DNA from: Holophagales bacterium UBA2201
Lineage (GTDB): Bacteria > Acidobacteriota > Thermoanaerobaculia > UBA2201
DNA: 12,223 bases
Assembly (NCBI GenBank): GCA_002327305.1
Contig: DCUZ01000103.1
Coordinates: forward strand, 5,877-18,099
Direction: 5' to 3'
The notes under the pieces are model-generated. The model did not search any database. It saw nothing but the letters and a program-made list of their open reading frames with translations, and was not told where the DNA came from. Each line of letters opens with the position of its first letter. The first letter of the stretch is position 1. The position numbers and the translations under genes were made by a program. Below, in pieces: positions 1 through 5,920 of the stretch.

Positions 1-90
1 ACCCGGAGCGGCAAGATCATGCGCCGCCTCCTCCACGCCAAGGAGTGGGGGGAGGAGATCGGCGACACGAGCACGCTGGAGAACGATTGA
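1..90 (+). CDS. AMP-forming acyl-/acetyl-CoA synthetase, C-terminal fragment
   Basis: Only the last 29 codons are present, ending at TGA 88-90; the gene starts upstream of the window. The tail begins TRSGKIMRR and ends GDTSTLEND. This is the usual end of the acetyl-CoA synthetase (Acs) branch of the ANL superfamily. The Lys in SGK (codon 13-15) is the conserved A10-motif lysine, which contributes to adenylate formation and, in known Acs proteins, is switched off by acetylation. The enzyme would activate acetate or another short carboxylate to its CoA thioester in the cytoplasm. The GDTSTLE ending favours Acs, but propionyl- or medium-chain acyl-CoA synthetases share much of it. A heptamer array starts three bases after the stop, so it is probably not tightly coupled to the next gene. 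Confidence 0.85.
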   Translation, partial: TRSGKIMRRLLHAKEWGEEIGDTSTLEND

Positions 91-93
91 GAT

Positions 94-128
94 GCGGGCA
101 GACCGTAGTCCGCAGACCGTAGACCGGG
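94..128 (+). repeat. Heptamer repeat array A1 (GACCGTA-type, 5 units)
   Basis: Five 7-bp units run in phase: GCGGGCA, GACCGTA, GTCCGCA, GACCGTA, GACCGGG. Consensus is roughly GNCCGYA. The array starts three bases after the stop codon of the upstream synthetase. Its last unit runs into GGGAGG (126-131), the likely ribosome binding site of the four-helix-bundle gene. Bases 104-125 are an inverted copy of 559-580 with one mismatch in 22. Confidence 0.85.
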
Positions 129-135
129 AGGTTTG

Positions 136-495
136 GTGACGATAAGCAGATTTGAGGATTTGGATGTTTGGCAGGCGGCACACCGGTTGGCGCTGAGTGT
201 CTACCGACTGACCGAAGCGTTCCCCCAAAAGGAGATGTACGGCCTTGCGCTTCAAATGCGCCGTGCGGCCGTGTCCGTGCCCTCCAACATCGCCGAGGGG
301 TTCGGGCGGGCCGGCAAGCGGGAGAAGATCCAATTCTATAACATCGCTCAGGGCTCGTTGTCCGAACTCAGGTATTACTGCCTCTTGTCGAAGGACCTTG
401 GATATATCAACGATAATTCGGAGCAACTCGAAGCATGCAATCATATTGCACGTATGCTGCAATCGTTGATGGGGAGGATCCGTGAACGGCCATGA
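136..495 (+). CDS. Four-helix bundle protein (S23 / 23S rRNA intervening-sequence protein family)
   Basis: This 119-residue protein has the hallmarks of the TIGR02436/PF05635 four-helix-bundle family: FEDLDVWQAAHRLA at the N-terminus, then YGLALQMRRAAVSVPSNIAEG, GSLSELRYY and LSKDLGYI. Characterised relatives are open reading frames in 23S rRNA intervening sequences and the Avd accessory protein of diversity-generating retroelements, a pentameric basic nucleic-acid-binding bundle. No enzymatic activity is known for the family. I chose GTG 136 because GGAGG (127-131) lies a few bases upstream; an in-frame TTG at 133 is too close to it. The gene stands alone between two inverted heptamer arrays, with no rRNA or reverse transcriptase nearby. 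It uses more A/T-ending codons (ATA, GAT, AAT, TAT) than its neighbours, which suggests acquisition. Family assignment is firm; cellular role is unknown. Confidence 0.9.
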   Translation: MTISRFEDLDVWQAAHRLALSVYRLTEAFPQKEMYGLALQMRRAAVSVPSNIAEGFGRAGKREKIQFYNIAQGSLSELRYYCLLSKDLGYINDNSEQLEACNHIARMLQSLMGRIRERP

Positions 496-519
496 TCCTC
501 CCCCTTTCACCCCCCCGAA

Positions 520-589
520 CTACGGACTACGGTCTACGGACTACGGTCTACGGACTACGGTCTACGGTCTACGGACTACGAACTACGGA
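520..589 (-). repeat. Heptamer repeat array A2 (CTACGGW-type, 10 units)
   Basis: Ten consecutive 7-bp units occur on the plus strand. Seven alternate CTACGGA and CTACGGT; the rest are a second consecutive CTACGGT, one CTACGAA and a final CTACGGA. On the minus strand the unit reads WCCGTAG, the same word as array A1, so the two arrays are inverted around the four-helix-bundle gene. The array begins 24 bases after that gene's stop, following a C-rich run (499-516). It ends 22 bases before the ACP start codon. Confidence 0.93.
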
Positions 590-611
590 ACTAACGAAAG
601 GAGAACCACAT

Positions 612-872
612 ATGCCGATTGAAGGACTGAAAGACATCGTTCTGAACTACGTCACCAAGGAGTACCTCGAGGACGACAGCGAGCCCCTCACCTACGACAC
701 GCCGCTGATCTCCGGCGGGATCGTGGATTCGTTCTCCATGGTCTCCCTCAAGCGCTTCCTCGAGAACAAGTACGCCATCTCCATCCCCGACGAGGACGCC
801 ACCCCCGAGGCCTTCGACTCGGTCAACAAGGTGGCCGACCTGGTCGAGCGGTTCGTGGCGAAGAAAGGGTAG
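612..872 (+). CDS. Acyl carrier protein
   Basis: This 86-residue acidic protein has the ACP fold (PF00550). The phosphopantetheine attachment site is Ser40 in GGIVDSFSM, followed by the helix-II pattern SLKRFLENKY. The ACP-like stretch IPDEDATPEAFDSVNKVADLV follows helix II (given here as a description of residues 58-78). ATG 612 is preceded by AAAGGAG (597-603). Reading the frame further upstream would only translate the heptamer array, so that extension is rejected. The gene ends three bases before the alpha-oxoamine synthase start, so the two are almost certainly co-transcribed and probably work together, with the ACP presenting an acyl thioester. It is not obviously the housekeeping AcpP, which normally carries a DSLD/DSLE motif and sits with fab genes; here the motif is DSFS. 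Confidence 0.9.
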   Translation: MPIEGLKDIVLNYVTKEYLEDDSEPLTYDTPLISGGIVDSFSMVSLKRFLENKYAISIPDEDATPEAFDSVNKVADLVERFVAKKG

Positions 873-875
873 GCC

Positions 876-2123
876 ATGGCGTTCTCCGGGAAGGTGCGCG
901 CCGCCTACCAGGCGCAGTTGAAGGGGATCGAGGATGCGGGGCTGTTCAAACGGGAGCGGTTCATCCACTCCCCCCAGGCGGCCGATATCGAGGTGGAGTT
1001 CCCCGCGGGCTCCTCGTTGAAAAAAGTCATCAACATGTGCGCCAACAACTACCTGGGGCTCTCCAGCCACCCCGACGTGGTGGCCGCGGCGCACGAGGGG
1101 CTGGACACGCGCGGGTACGGGATGTCCTCGGTCCGGTTCATCTGCGGCACCCAGGACATCCACCGGGAGCTGGAAAGCCGGGTGACGGCGTTTTTGGGGA
1201 CCGAGGACACCCTCCTCTTCCCCTCCTGCATGGACGCCAACGCCGGCGTCTTCGAGGCCATCCTGTCCAAGGACGACGTCATGATCTCCGACCGCCTCGT
1301 CCACGCCTCCCTCATCGACGGCATCCGCCTCTGCCCCGCCATGCACGACACCTACAAGCACTCCGACATGGGGCACCTGGAGGAGAAGCTCCAGCTCCAC
1401 TCCGCCAAGCGCCTCAAGGTGGCCATCACCGACGGCGTCTTCTCCATGGACGGCGACACGGCCAAGCTCGACGCGATGGCGGCGCTGTGCGAGAAGTACG
1501 ACGCCATGCTCCTGGTGGACGAGTCCCACGCCTCCGGGTTCATCGGGAAGACCGGCCGCGGCACCCACGAGAAGTGCGGCGTGGTGGGGAAGATCGATAT
1601 CATCACCACCACCTTCGGCAAGGCCCTCGGCGGGGCGTCCGGCGGCTGCGTCAGCGGCCGCAGGGAGCTGGTGGAACTGTGCCGCCAGCGGGCCCGTCCG
1701 TACCTCTTCTCCAATACCATCGCCCCGGTGGTGGTGTCGGGGGTCCTCAAGGTCATGGAGATCCTCTCCGCCTCCACCGAGCGGCGCGACAAGCTGGAGA
1801 AGAACGCCGCCTACTGGCGCAAGGGGCTGACCGAGGCGGGCTTCGTCCTCAAGGAGGGCGACACCCCCATCGTCCCGGTGATGCTCTTCAACGCGAAACT
1901 GGCCCAGGACTTCTCCCTGGCCCTCTACGAGGAGGGGATCTACGCCATGGGGTTCTTCTTCCCGGTGGTGCCCCAGAGCCAGGCCCGGATCCGCACGCAG
2001 ATCTCGGCCGGCCACGAGATCCACCACCTGGATCGGGCCCTGGAGGCCTTCAAGAAAGTGGGGAAGAAATTCGACATCCTGGGCAGGACCAAGCAGGAGA
2101 TCATCGCGAAGTACGGGATGTAA
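876..2123 (+). CDS. PLP-dependent alpha-oxoamine synthase (Kbl / serine palmitoyltransferase type)
   Basis: This 415-residue fold-type I PLP enzyme is in the alpha-oxoamine synthase family (KBL, BioF, SPT, HemA), which condenses an amino acid with an acyl thioester and releases CO2. Visible landmarks are CANNYLGLSSHP near the N-terminus, RFICGTQDIHRELE, the ring-stacking His143 in LVHASLIDG, Asp215 and His218 in LVDESHASGF, and the PLP Schiff-base Lys249 in TTFGKALGG. The C-terminal part carries GFFFPVVPQSQARIRTQIS. Over its whole length it looks most like glycine C-acetyltransferase (Kbl; 2-amino-3-ketobutyrate CoA ligase). It has an extra tail of about 15-20 residues ending QEIIAKYGM. Sphingolipid-producing Bacteroidetes SPTs are also often annotated as Kbl. 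The ACP immediately upstream and no threonine dehydrogenase nearby make an acyl-ACP-using, SPT-like role plausible. Family certain, substrate open. Confidence 0.9.
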   Translation: MAFSGKVRAAYQAQLKGIEDAGLFKRERFIHSPQAADIEVEFPAGSSLKKVINMCANNYLGLSSHPDVVAAAHEGLDTRGYGMSSVRFICGTQDIHRELESRVTAFLGTEDTLLFPSCMDANAGVFEAILSKDDVMISDRLVHASLIDGIRLCPAMHDTYKHSDMGHLEEKLQLHSAKRLKVAITDGVFSMDGDTAKLDAMAALCEKYDAMLLVDESHASGFIGKTGRGTHEKCGVVGKIDIITTTFGKALGGASGGCVSGRRELVELCRQRARPYLFSNTIAPVVVSGVLKVMEILSASTERRDKLEKNAAYWRKGLTEAGFVLKEGDTPIVPVMLFNAKLAQDFSLALYEEGIYAMGFFFPVVPQSQARIRTQISAGHEIHHLDRALEAFKKVGKKFDILGRTKQEIIAKYGM

Positions 2124-2200
2124 TCATTGCCCGGACCGGGAATGGCGAGGAAAGGGCCCAAGAGGTGCCCGTCGTCCCCCCCTCCCCCTCCCACCCGACG

Positions 2201-2236
2201 GTCAATGTTGACATGCGCCCCGCTTGAAGTCATAAT
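2201..2236 (+). promoter_or_regulatory. Sigma-70-type promoter with overlapping inverted repeat, upstream of the DUF4388 operon
   Basis: A perfect -35 box TTGACA (2208-2213) is followed after exactly 17 bases by CATAAT (2231-2236), which matches the -10 consensus at five of six bases. Transcription would start near 2243, only about five bases before the ATG at 2248. This agrees with the absence of a Shine-Dalgarno sequence there and suggests a leaderless or near-leaderless mRNA. The inverted repeat GTCAA-TG-TTGAC (2201-2212) overlaps the -35 box and could be an operator. Confidence 0.7.
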
Positions 2237-2247
2237 AGACCCAGCTT

Positions 2248-3867
2248 ATGATCAAGGAAGGTCAACTCAACAGCGTCCACCTCCTGCAACTGCTCGGGGA
2301 GATCTTCACCGAGCGGTTCACCGGCGCCATGCGCCTCGAATCGGGGAGCCAGGTCCGCATCCTGTACTTCAAGAACGGGGACATCGTCTCGTGCGGAACC
2401 AACGTCAACACCGAGAAGATCGACGAAGTGCTCCTCGACCTGGGCAAAATCACCCGCGACCACATCCGCGAGGTGCTCGAAATGAGCGCCTCCTTCTCCG
2501 AAATCGGCAAGCGGATGCTGGCGCTGGGGTTCCTCTCCGCCGCCGAGTTGGACGACGCCCTCCGGCACCAGACCCGCCTCATCGTCCGCAACCTCATCCG
2601 GACCGTGGACGCTTCGTTTTCGCTGGTGGAGAACTACACCCCCACCCGCACCGATATCTTTCATTACCCCACCCACCATTTCATCAGCGATTTCCTGCGT
2701 TCCAGCGACGACCGGGAGCTGATCTTCTCCATCCTTCCCCCTCCGGCCACGCGGGTGAAAGCGCGCCCCGGCACCACGGCCCTGGTGGACACCCTCCCCT
2801 GGGGGACCGAGGAGAAGGACCTTGTGGGCCATCTGAACGGCCGGGTCTCCATGGCCGAACTGACCGGCCTCTCCCGGATGCGGGAGATGGACATCTACAA
2901 ATTGATCGCCGTTCTGGCGTGCCTGGAGGCCGTCGAGGTCCCCGAGGGGGAGGAGCCGTCTCCGCCCCCCCCCGCGACGCTTCCCCTGGAGCCCCAAAGC
3001 CCGTTCGCCGCCCCGGCCGAGCCCCCTCCCGCCGTTGCGCAAGAGCCCGCCGCCCCGGCCCTGTCGTCGGAGCTGTTCCCCGTGACCCGCCCGGGCATCA
3101 AGCCCAGCATCGGCATCCCCCGCACCCATGCCCACAAGGCCCGGTCGCGCCGCCTCTTCGTCGTCTATCCCCTGGCCCTGATCTCCGTCGTCCTCCTGGG
3201 GATGGTGGGTCTCCTGGCCTGGCAGAAATTGAAGCCCACCCCCAAAGGTCCGCCCCCCGCGGTCGTACCGGCCCAGCCGACCCCCATCGTTCTGGAGGAG
3301 CCCAAGCCGGTCGGTGATGAGGATGACGCCGACATGGTGCTGGCACCGCCCACGGTGGCCATCCCGTCGCCCGGCGGGGCCGGGGCCGGACCCACCCCCG
3401 CGGCCCAACCGTCACCCCAACCGGAGCCCAAGGCTGCGCCGCCGGTCCAACAGCCGCCTCCCGCCGCATCACCGGCGGTGAAACCGGAACCCCGGCCCAC
3501 CCCCGCGGCCCTCCCCACCCCCCCGCCGGCGGCCCCGGCCGCCCCCATCCCCTCCGGCAAGCTCGCCGACGCGGCCCGGGGCCACCTCGCCCGCATCCAG
3601 GGCCTGCCGTCGTCGCGCTACACCCTGCAATTGATGATCGCCTGCCAGGATGATTCCATCGCCAAGGCGCAGGCCCAGGACCGCTCCGGAGCGCTGTGGT
3701 TCATCCCCTTTGCTTTCAAGGGGAGGTCCTGCTACAAGGTCTATTGGGGGGACTATTCCAGCGCCGCCGCGGCGCAGGAGGCCGCGGCCGGGCTCCCCGA
3801 GGCGTTTCGTGGAGAGAAGCACCAGGTGGTCACCCTCGGCGCGGCCGTCAAAAATGCATCTCCTTGA
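2248..3867 (+). CDS. DUF4388 (PATAN-like) protein with a transmembrane helix and C-terminal SPOR-like domain
   Basis: The 539-residue protein has four parts. Residues about 5-125 match the DUF4388 style (GEIFTERFTGAMRLESG, ILYFKNGDIVSCGT), a domain common in bacterial signalling and gliding-related proteins. A second small helical region (about 185-235) is followed by a Pro/Ala-rich linker. One membrane span lies at about 303-325 (LFVVYPLALISVVLLGMVGL), preceded by KARSRR, so the N-terminus should be cytoplasmic. A long Pro/Ala-rich linker leads to a C-terminal module (about 456-530; YTLQLMIACQDD ... CYKVYWGDYSSAAAAQEAA) that resembles SPOR, the periplasmic denuded-peptidoglycan-binding domain. 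I infer an envelope-spanning sensor or scaffold. The DUF4388 and TM calls are solid; the SPOR call is by pattern only. It is the first gene of an operon; its end overlaps the next gene by 14 bases. Confidence 0.8.
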   Translation: MIKEGQLNSVHLLQLLGEIFTERFTGAMRLESGSQVRILYFKNGDIVSCGTNVNTEKIDEVLLDLGKITRDHIREVLEMSASFSEIGKRMLALGFLSAAELDDALRHQTRLIVRNLIRTVDASFSLVENYTPTRTDIFHYPTHHFISDFLRSSDDRELIFSILPPPATRVKARPGTTALVDTLPWGTEEKDLVGHLNGRVSMAELTGLSRMREMDIYKLIAVLACLEAVEVPEGEEPSPPPPATLPLEPQSPFAAPAEPPPAVAQEPAAPALSSELFPVTRPGIKPSIGIPRTHAHKARSRRLFVVYPLALISVVLLGMVGLLAWQKLKPTPKGPPPAVVPAQPTPIVLEEPKPVGDEDDADMVLAPPTVAIPSPGGAGAGPTPAAQPSPQPEPKAAPPVQQPPPAASPAVKPEPRPTPAALPTPPPAAPAAPIPSGKLADAARGHLARIQGLPSSRYTLQLMIACQDDSIAKAQAQDRSGALWFIPFAFKGRSCYKVYWGDYSSAAAAQEAAAGLPEAFRGEKHQVVTLGAAVKNASP

Positions 3868-4216
3868 CGGAAACAACCTCTCCGGACACCTCTGGGGCGA
3901 TTCCCGGAACCGCAAGCCCATCCTCGATTTGATCCTCGACGCCTACCGGAACCGCCGCAAGCGGGCCATCCTGATTTTCGACGGCCCCCCCGACCCCGCC
4001 GTCCCCCGGGACCGGACCGTCCTGGGCAATGTGGAGGTGCGTCTTGCTCCGGATGGCGCCGACCTTCTCATCACCGCCCTGGCCCGAAAGCACCGCGGAG
4101 CCCTGGTCGTGACGGCGGACGCCGCCCTGGCGGCCGCCTGCCGGGGCGCCGGCGCGGCGACCGCCTCGCCCCGGGAGTATCTCGAGCGGCTGGAGAAGCG
4201 GGCCCGTGCGGTGTGA
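3854..4216 (+). CDS. NYN / YacP-like PIN-fold putative ribonuclease
   Basis: The 120-residue protein starts MHLLDGNNLSG, the typical first strand of NYN/PIN-fold nucleases, with Asp5 as a likely metal ligand and Asn7/Asn8 following. It continues with ILIFDGPPDP (second acidic position), then PDGADLLITALARKH and LVVTADAALAAACRGAGA, the pattern of the YacP/Rae1 branch (PF05991). Bacillus Rae1 is a ribosome-associated mRNA endonuclease; the activity of this protein is inferred. It is shorter than YacP (about 170 residues), lacking most of the C-terminal part. ATG 3854 lies inside the end of the DUF4388 gene. A longer in-frame reading from 3650 overlaps that gene extensively and is rejected. Translational coupling to both neighbours is likely. 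Confidence 0.75.
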   Translation: MHLLDGNNLSGHLWGDSRNRKPILDLILDAYRNRRKRAILIFDGPPDPAVPRDRTVLGNVEVRLAPDGADLLITALARKHRGALVVTADAALAAACRGAGAATASPREYLERLEKRARAV

Positions 4217-4736
4217 GTGCTGTGCGGCCCCCCTCCCCCTCCCCGGGGCCCGGCCGCGGGTCTGCCCCAAGTGCAAGGGGTTCCTCTACGCCCGCGGCCT
4301 GAAGGGGAAGACCGTAGAGATGGAAGTTACGGAGGGGGGGCGGACCGGGACGGCATCGTTTTTGGTGGACCGCCTGGAGACCCTCACGGCCAAACCCCTG
4401 GAACCGTCCGATCTCCTCCCGGTGGAACTGTTCCGGTGCCCCCTCTGCAACTACGGTCTCGTCCTGGGGGCCGTGGCGGAGCCCCTGCGGGACGGCACGG
4501 CCTTCCGGCTCCACCTCCCGCTTAAGCGTTCCGTGGAGGTCCGCTGTGACTTCTGCGGCCGCCCCAACCACGCCTTCGTCCCCTCCGAGGAGCCCCTCGT
4601 CGTGCCGGTGGTCCCGCTGAAGCGGAGCTCGTTCGACCACCAGGTGGACCAGTTCCTCAGCCAACCCCCTCCCCCCGCCGCACCGGAGCGGTCGGGGTGC
4701 CTCGGGATATTCCTTTTCTTCCTCGCCCACCGGTGA
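4206..4736 (+). CDS. Uncharacterised zinc-ribbon protein
   Basis: I do not recognise a named family for this 176-residue protein. It starts at GTG 4206, overlaps the NYN gene by 11 bases, and has GGAG at 4192-4195. Cysteine pairs suggest two zinc sites: Cys3/Cys5/Cys6 with Cys20-Pro-Lys-Cys23, and Cys78-Pro-Leu-Cys81 with Cys114-Asp-Phe-Cys117. Between them are beta-rich segments (TVEMEVTEGGRTGTASFLV and LRDGTAFRLHLPL). The second site is spaced like a rubredoxin-type ribbon split by a 32-residue insert. The C-terminus is proline-rich and then hydrophobic (CLGIFLFFLAHR). It lies between a putative RNase and a poly(A) polymerase, so RNA binding is one possibility, but nothing in the sequence shows it. 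Confidence 0.75.
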   Translation: MRCECCAAPLPLPGARPRVCPKCKGFLYARGLKGKTVEMEVTEGGRTGTASFLVDRLETLTAKPLEPSDLLPVELFRCPLCNYGLVLGAVAEPLRDGTAFRLHLPLKRSVEVRCDFCGRPNHAFVPSEEPLVVPVVPLKRSSFDHQVDQFLSQPPPPAAPERSGCLGIFLFFLAHR

Positions 4737-5920
4737 CCAGTCCCTTCGTCCTCTCCCGAGGCGCCCACCCCATCAGCCGGAGGGGAATCAGCCCGGAGGC
4801 CATCAAGGTCCTCTACCGCCTGCACCGTCAGGGGTTCATGGCCTACCTCTGCGGCGGGTGCGTCCGCGACCTCATCCTGGGGATCAAGCCCCGCGATTTC
4901 GACGTGGTCACCGACGCCCACCCCCAGCAGATCCGCCACCTCTTCCGCAACTCGCGCATCATCGGCCGGCGGTTCCGGCTGGTCCACATCCTCTTCACCG
5001 ACGAGGTCATCGAGGTGGCCACCTTCCGCCGGACCCCGGAAGCGGCCCCGCCGGAACTCGAAGAGCGGGAGGCCCGCGTGTGGCTCAACAACGCCTTCGG
5101 GACGCCGGAGGAGGACGCGTTCCGGCGCGATTTCACCGTCAACGGCCTCTACTACAACATCGCCGATTTCTCGGTCCATGACTATGTGGGCGGGCTTGAG
5201 GACCTCCGGGCAAGGATGATCCGCATGATCGGGGACCCGGAGCGCCGCATCCTCGAGGACCCGGTGCGGATGCTGAGGGCGCTGTCCCTGTCGGCCCGCC
5301 TCAAGTTCCGCGTCCAGCCCGAGCTGTTCCTGGCCATCCTGCGCCACAAGGGGGAGATCCGGGCCACCTCCCCGTCCCGCCTCCTCGAGGAGTTCCTCAA
5401 GATCATCCGGAGCGGGGCCAGCGCCCCCGTCTTCGCCTTCCTCAAGGAGACGGGGCTGCTGCCCTTCATCTTCCCCTTTCTGGAGCCCGTGGCCGAGACC
5501 CCGGCCTATGACCGGTTCCTCGCCTCCCTCGGGCGCGTGGACCAGGAGATCCGGGAGGGACGCACATTGGAAGAGCCGGTGCTGGTGGGGCTCCTCTACT
5601 TTCCGGCCGTCCTGGCCGCCGCCCGGGACCCGGGCGCCTCGGCCCTCCACCAGGCCTCCGAGGCGATCTTCGCCGTCCAGACGGACGCCTTTTTTCCCCG
5701 CGCCTGGCGCCACGAGATGCAGTCCCTGCTGACGGCCTGGCCCAAACTGCAGTCGCCGCCCCATAAAAACCGCCGCCTCGCCGAGCGTTCCTATTTCCAC
5801 GACGCCCTGGACTTCGCCCGGCTGGTGGCGGGCGGCTGGCCTGAAACGGGCCGGCACCTGGGACAGTGGAAAACCTTTGTCAAGGGGCGCCGTATGAAGG
5901 GGGTGAGGAGGAGCCCATGA
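4697..5920 (+). CDS. pcnB: Poly(A) polymerase / tRNA nucleotidyltransferase family protein, PcnB-like
   Basis: The 407-residue protein is a class II nucleotidyltransferase. The head domain has ISPEAIKVLYRLHRQGF, GGCVRDLILG, and the catalytic carboxylates Asp67 and Asp69 in RDFDVVTDA. The stretch RIIGRRFRLVHILF follows the pattern that separates bacterial poly(A) polymerases from CCA-adding enzymes. FRRDFTVNGLYYNI and EDPVRMLRALSLSARL form the neck region. PcnB adds 3' A-tails that promote mRNA and sRNA decay by exonucleases. The protein is somewhat shorter than E. coli PcnB and ends in a short basic tail (KGRRMKGVRRSP). I list GTG 4697, with GGAG nine bases upstream. GTG 4733, which overlaps the previous stop as GTGA, is a real alternative and loses only twelve residues. 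Its own stop overlaps the SppA start (ATGA). Confidence 0.88.
   Translation: MPRDIPFLPRPPVTSPFVLSRGAHPISRRGISPEAIKVLYRLHRQGFMAYLCGGCVRDLILGIKPRDFDVVTDAHPQQIRHLFRNSRIIGRRFRLVHILFTDEVIEVATFRRTPEAAPPELEEREARVWLNNAFGTPEEDAFRRDFTVNGLYYNIADFSVHDYVGGLEDLRARMIRMIGDPERRILEDPVRMLRALSLSARLKFRVQPELFLAILRHKGEIRATSPSRLLEEFLKIIRSGASAPVFAFLKETGLLPFIFPFLEPVAETPAYDRFLASLGRVDQEIREGRTLEEPVLVGLLYFPAVLAAARDPGASALHQASEAIFAVQTDAFFPRAWRHEMQSLLTAWPKLQSPPHKNRRLAERSYFHDALDFARLVAGGWPETGRHLGQWKTFVKGRRMKGVRRSP

Noticed and set aside
136..495. 23S rRNA intervening sequence or diversity-generating retroelement
   Set aside because: The protein family fits, but there is no rRNA sequence on either side and no reverse transcriptase or template/variable repeat pair in the window.
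94..589. CRISPR-like repeats
   Set aside because: The units are 7 bp, contiguous and without spacers; CRISPR repeats are longer and separated by unique spacers. No cas gene is present.
492..611. N-terminal extension of the ACP gene
   Set aside because: The extra codons are just translated heptamers; ATG 612 with AAAGGAG gives a normal-length ACP.
591..2027. 478-residue minus-strand reading frame opposite the ACP and alpha-oxoamine synthase genes
   Set aside because: It is low-complexity (G, V, H, E, D-rich) shadow coding created by GC bias opposite two well-supported genes. Similar long frames at 2230-3408, 4451-5857 and 5791-7773 were rejected for the same reason.
2130..2190. Rho-independent terminator after the alpha-oxoamine synthase gene
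   Set aside because: CCCGG-A-CCGGG has too small a loop and the following tract is C-rich, not U-rich.
3650..3853. Longer start for the NYN protein
   Set aside because: It would overlap the conserved SPOR-like part of the previous gene by more than 200 bases; the domain begins exactly at ATG 3854.
5866..5916. Longer start for SppA
   Set aside because: The added residues lie inside pcnB and precede a good ribosome binding site and a standard signal anchor.
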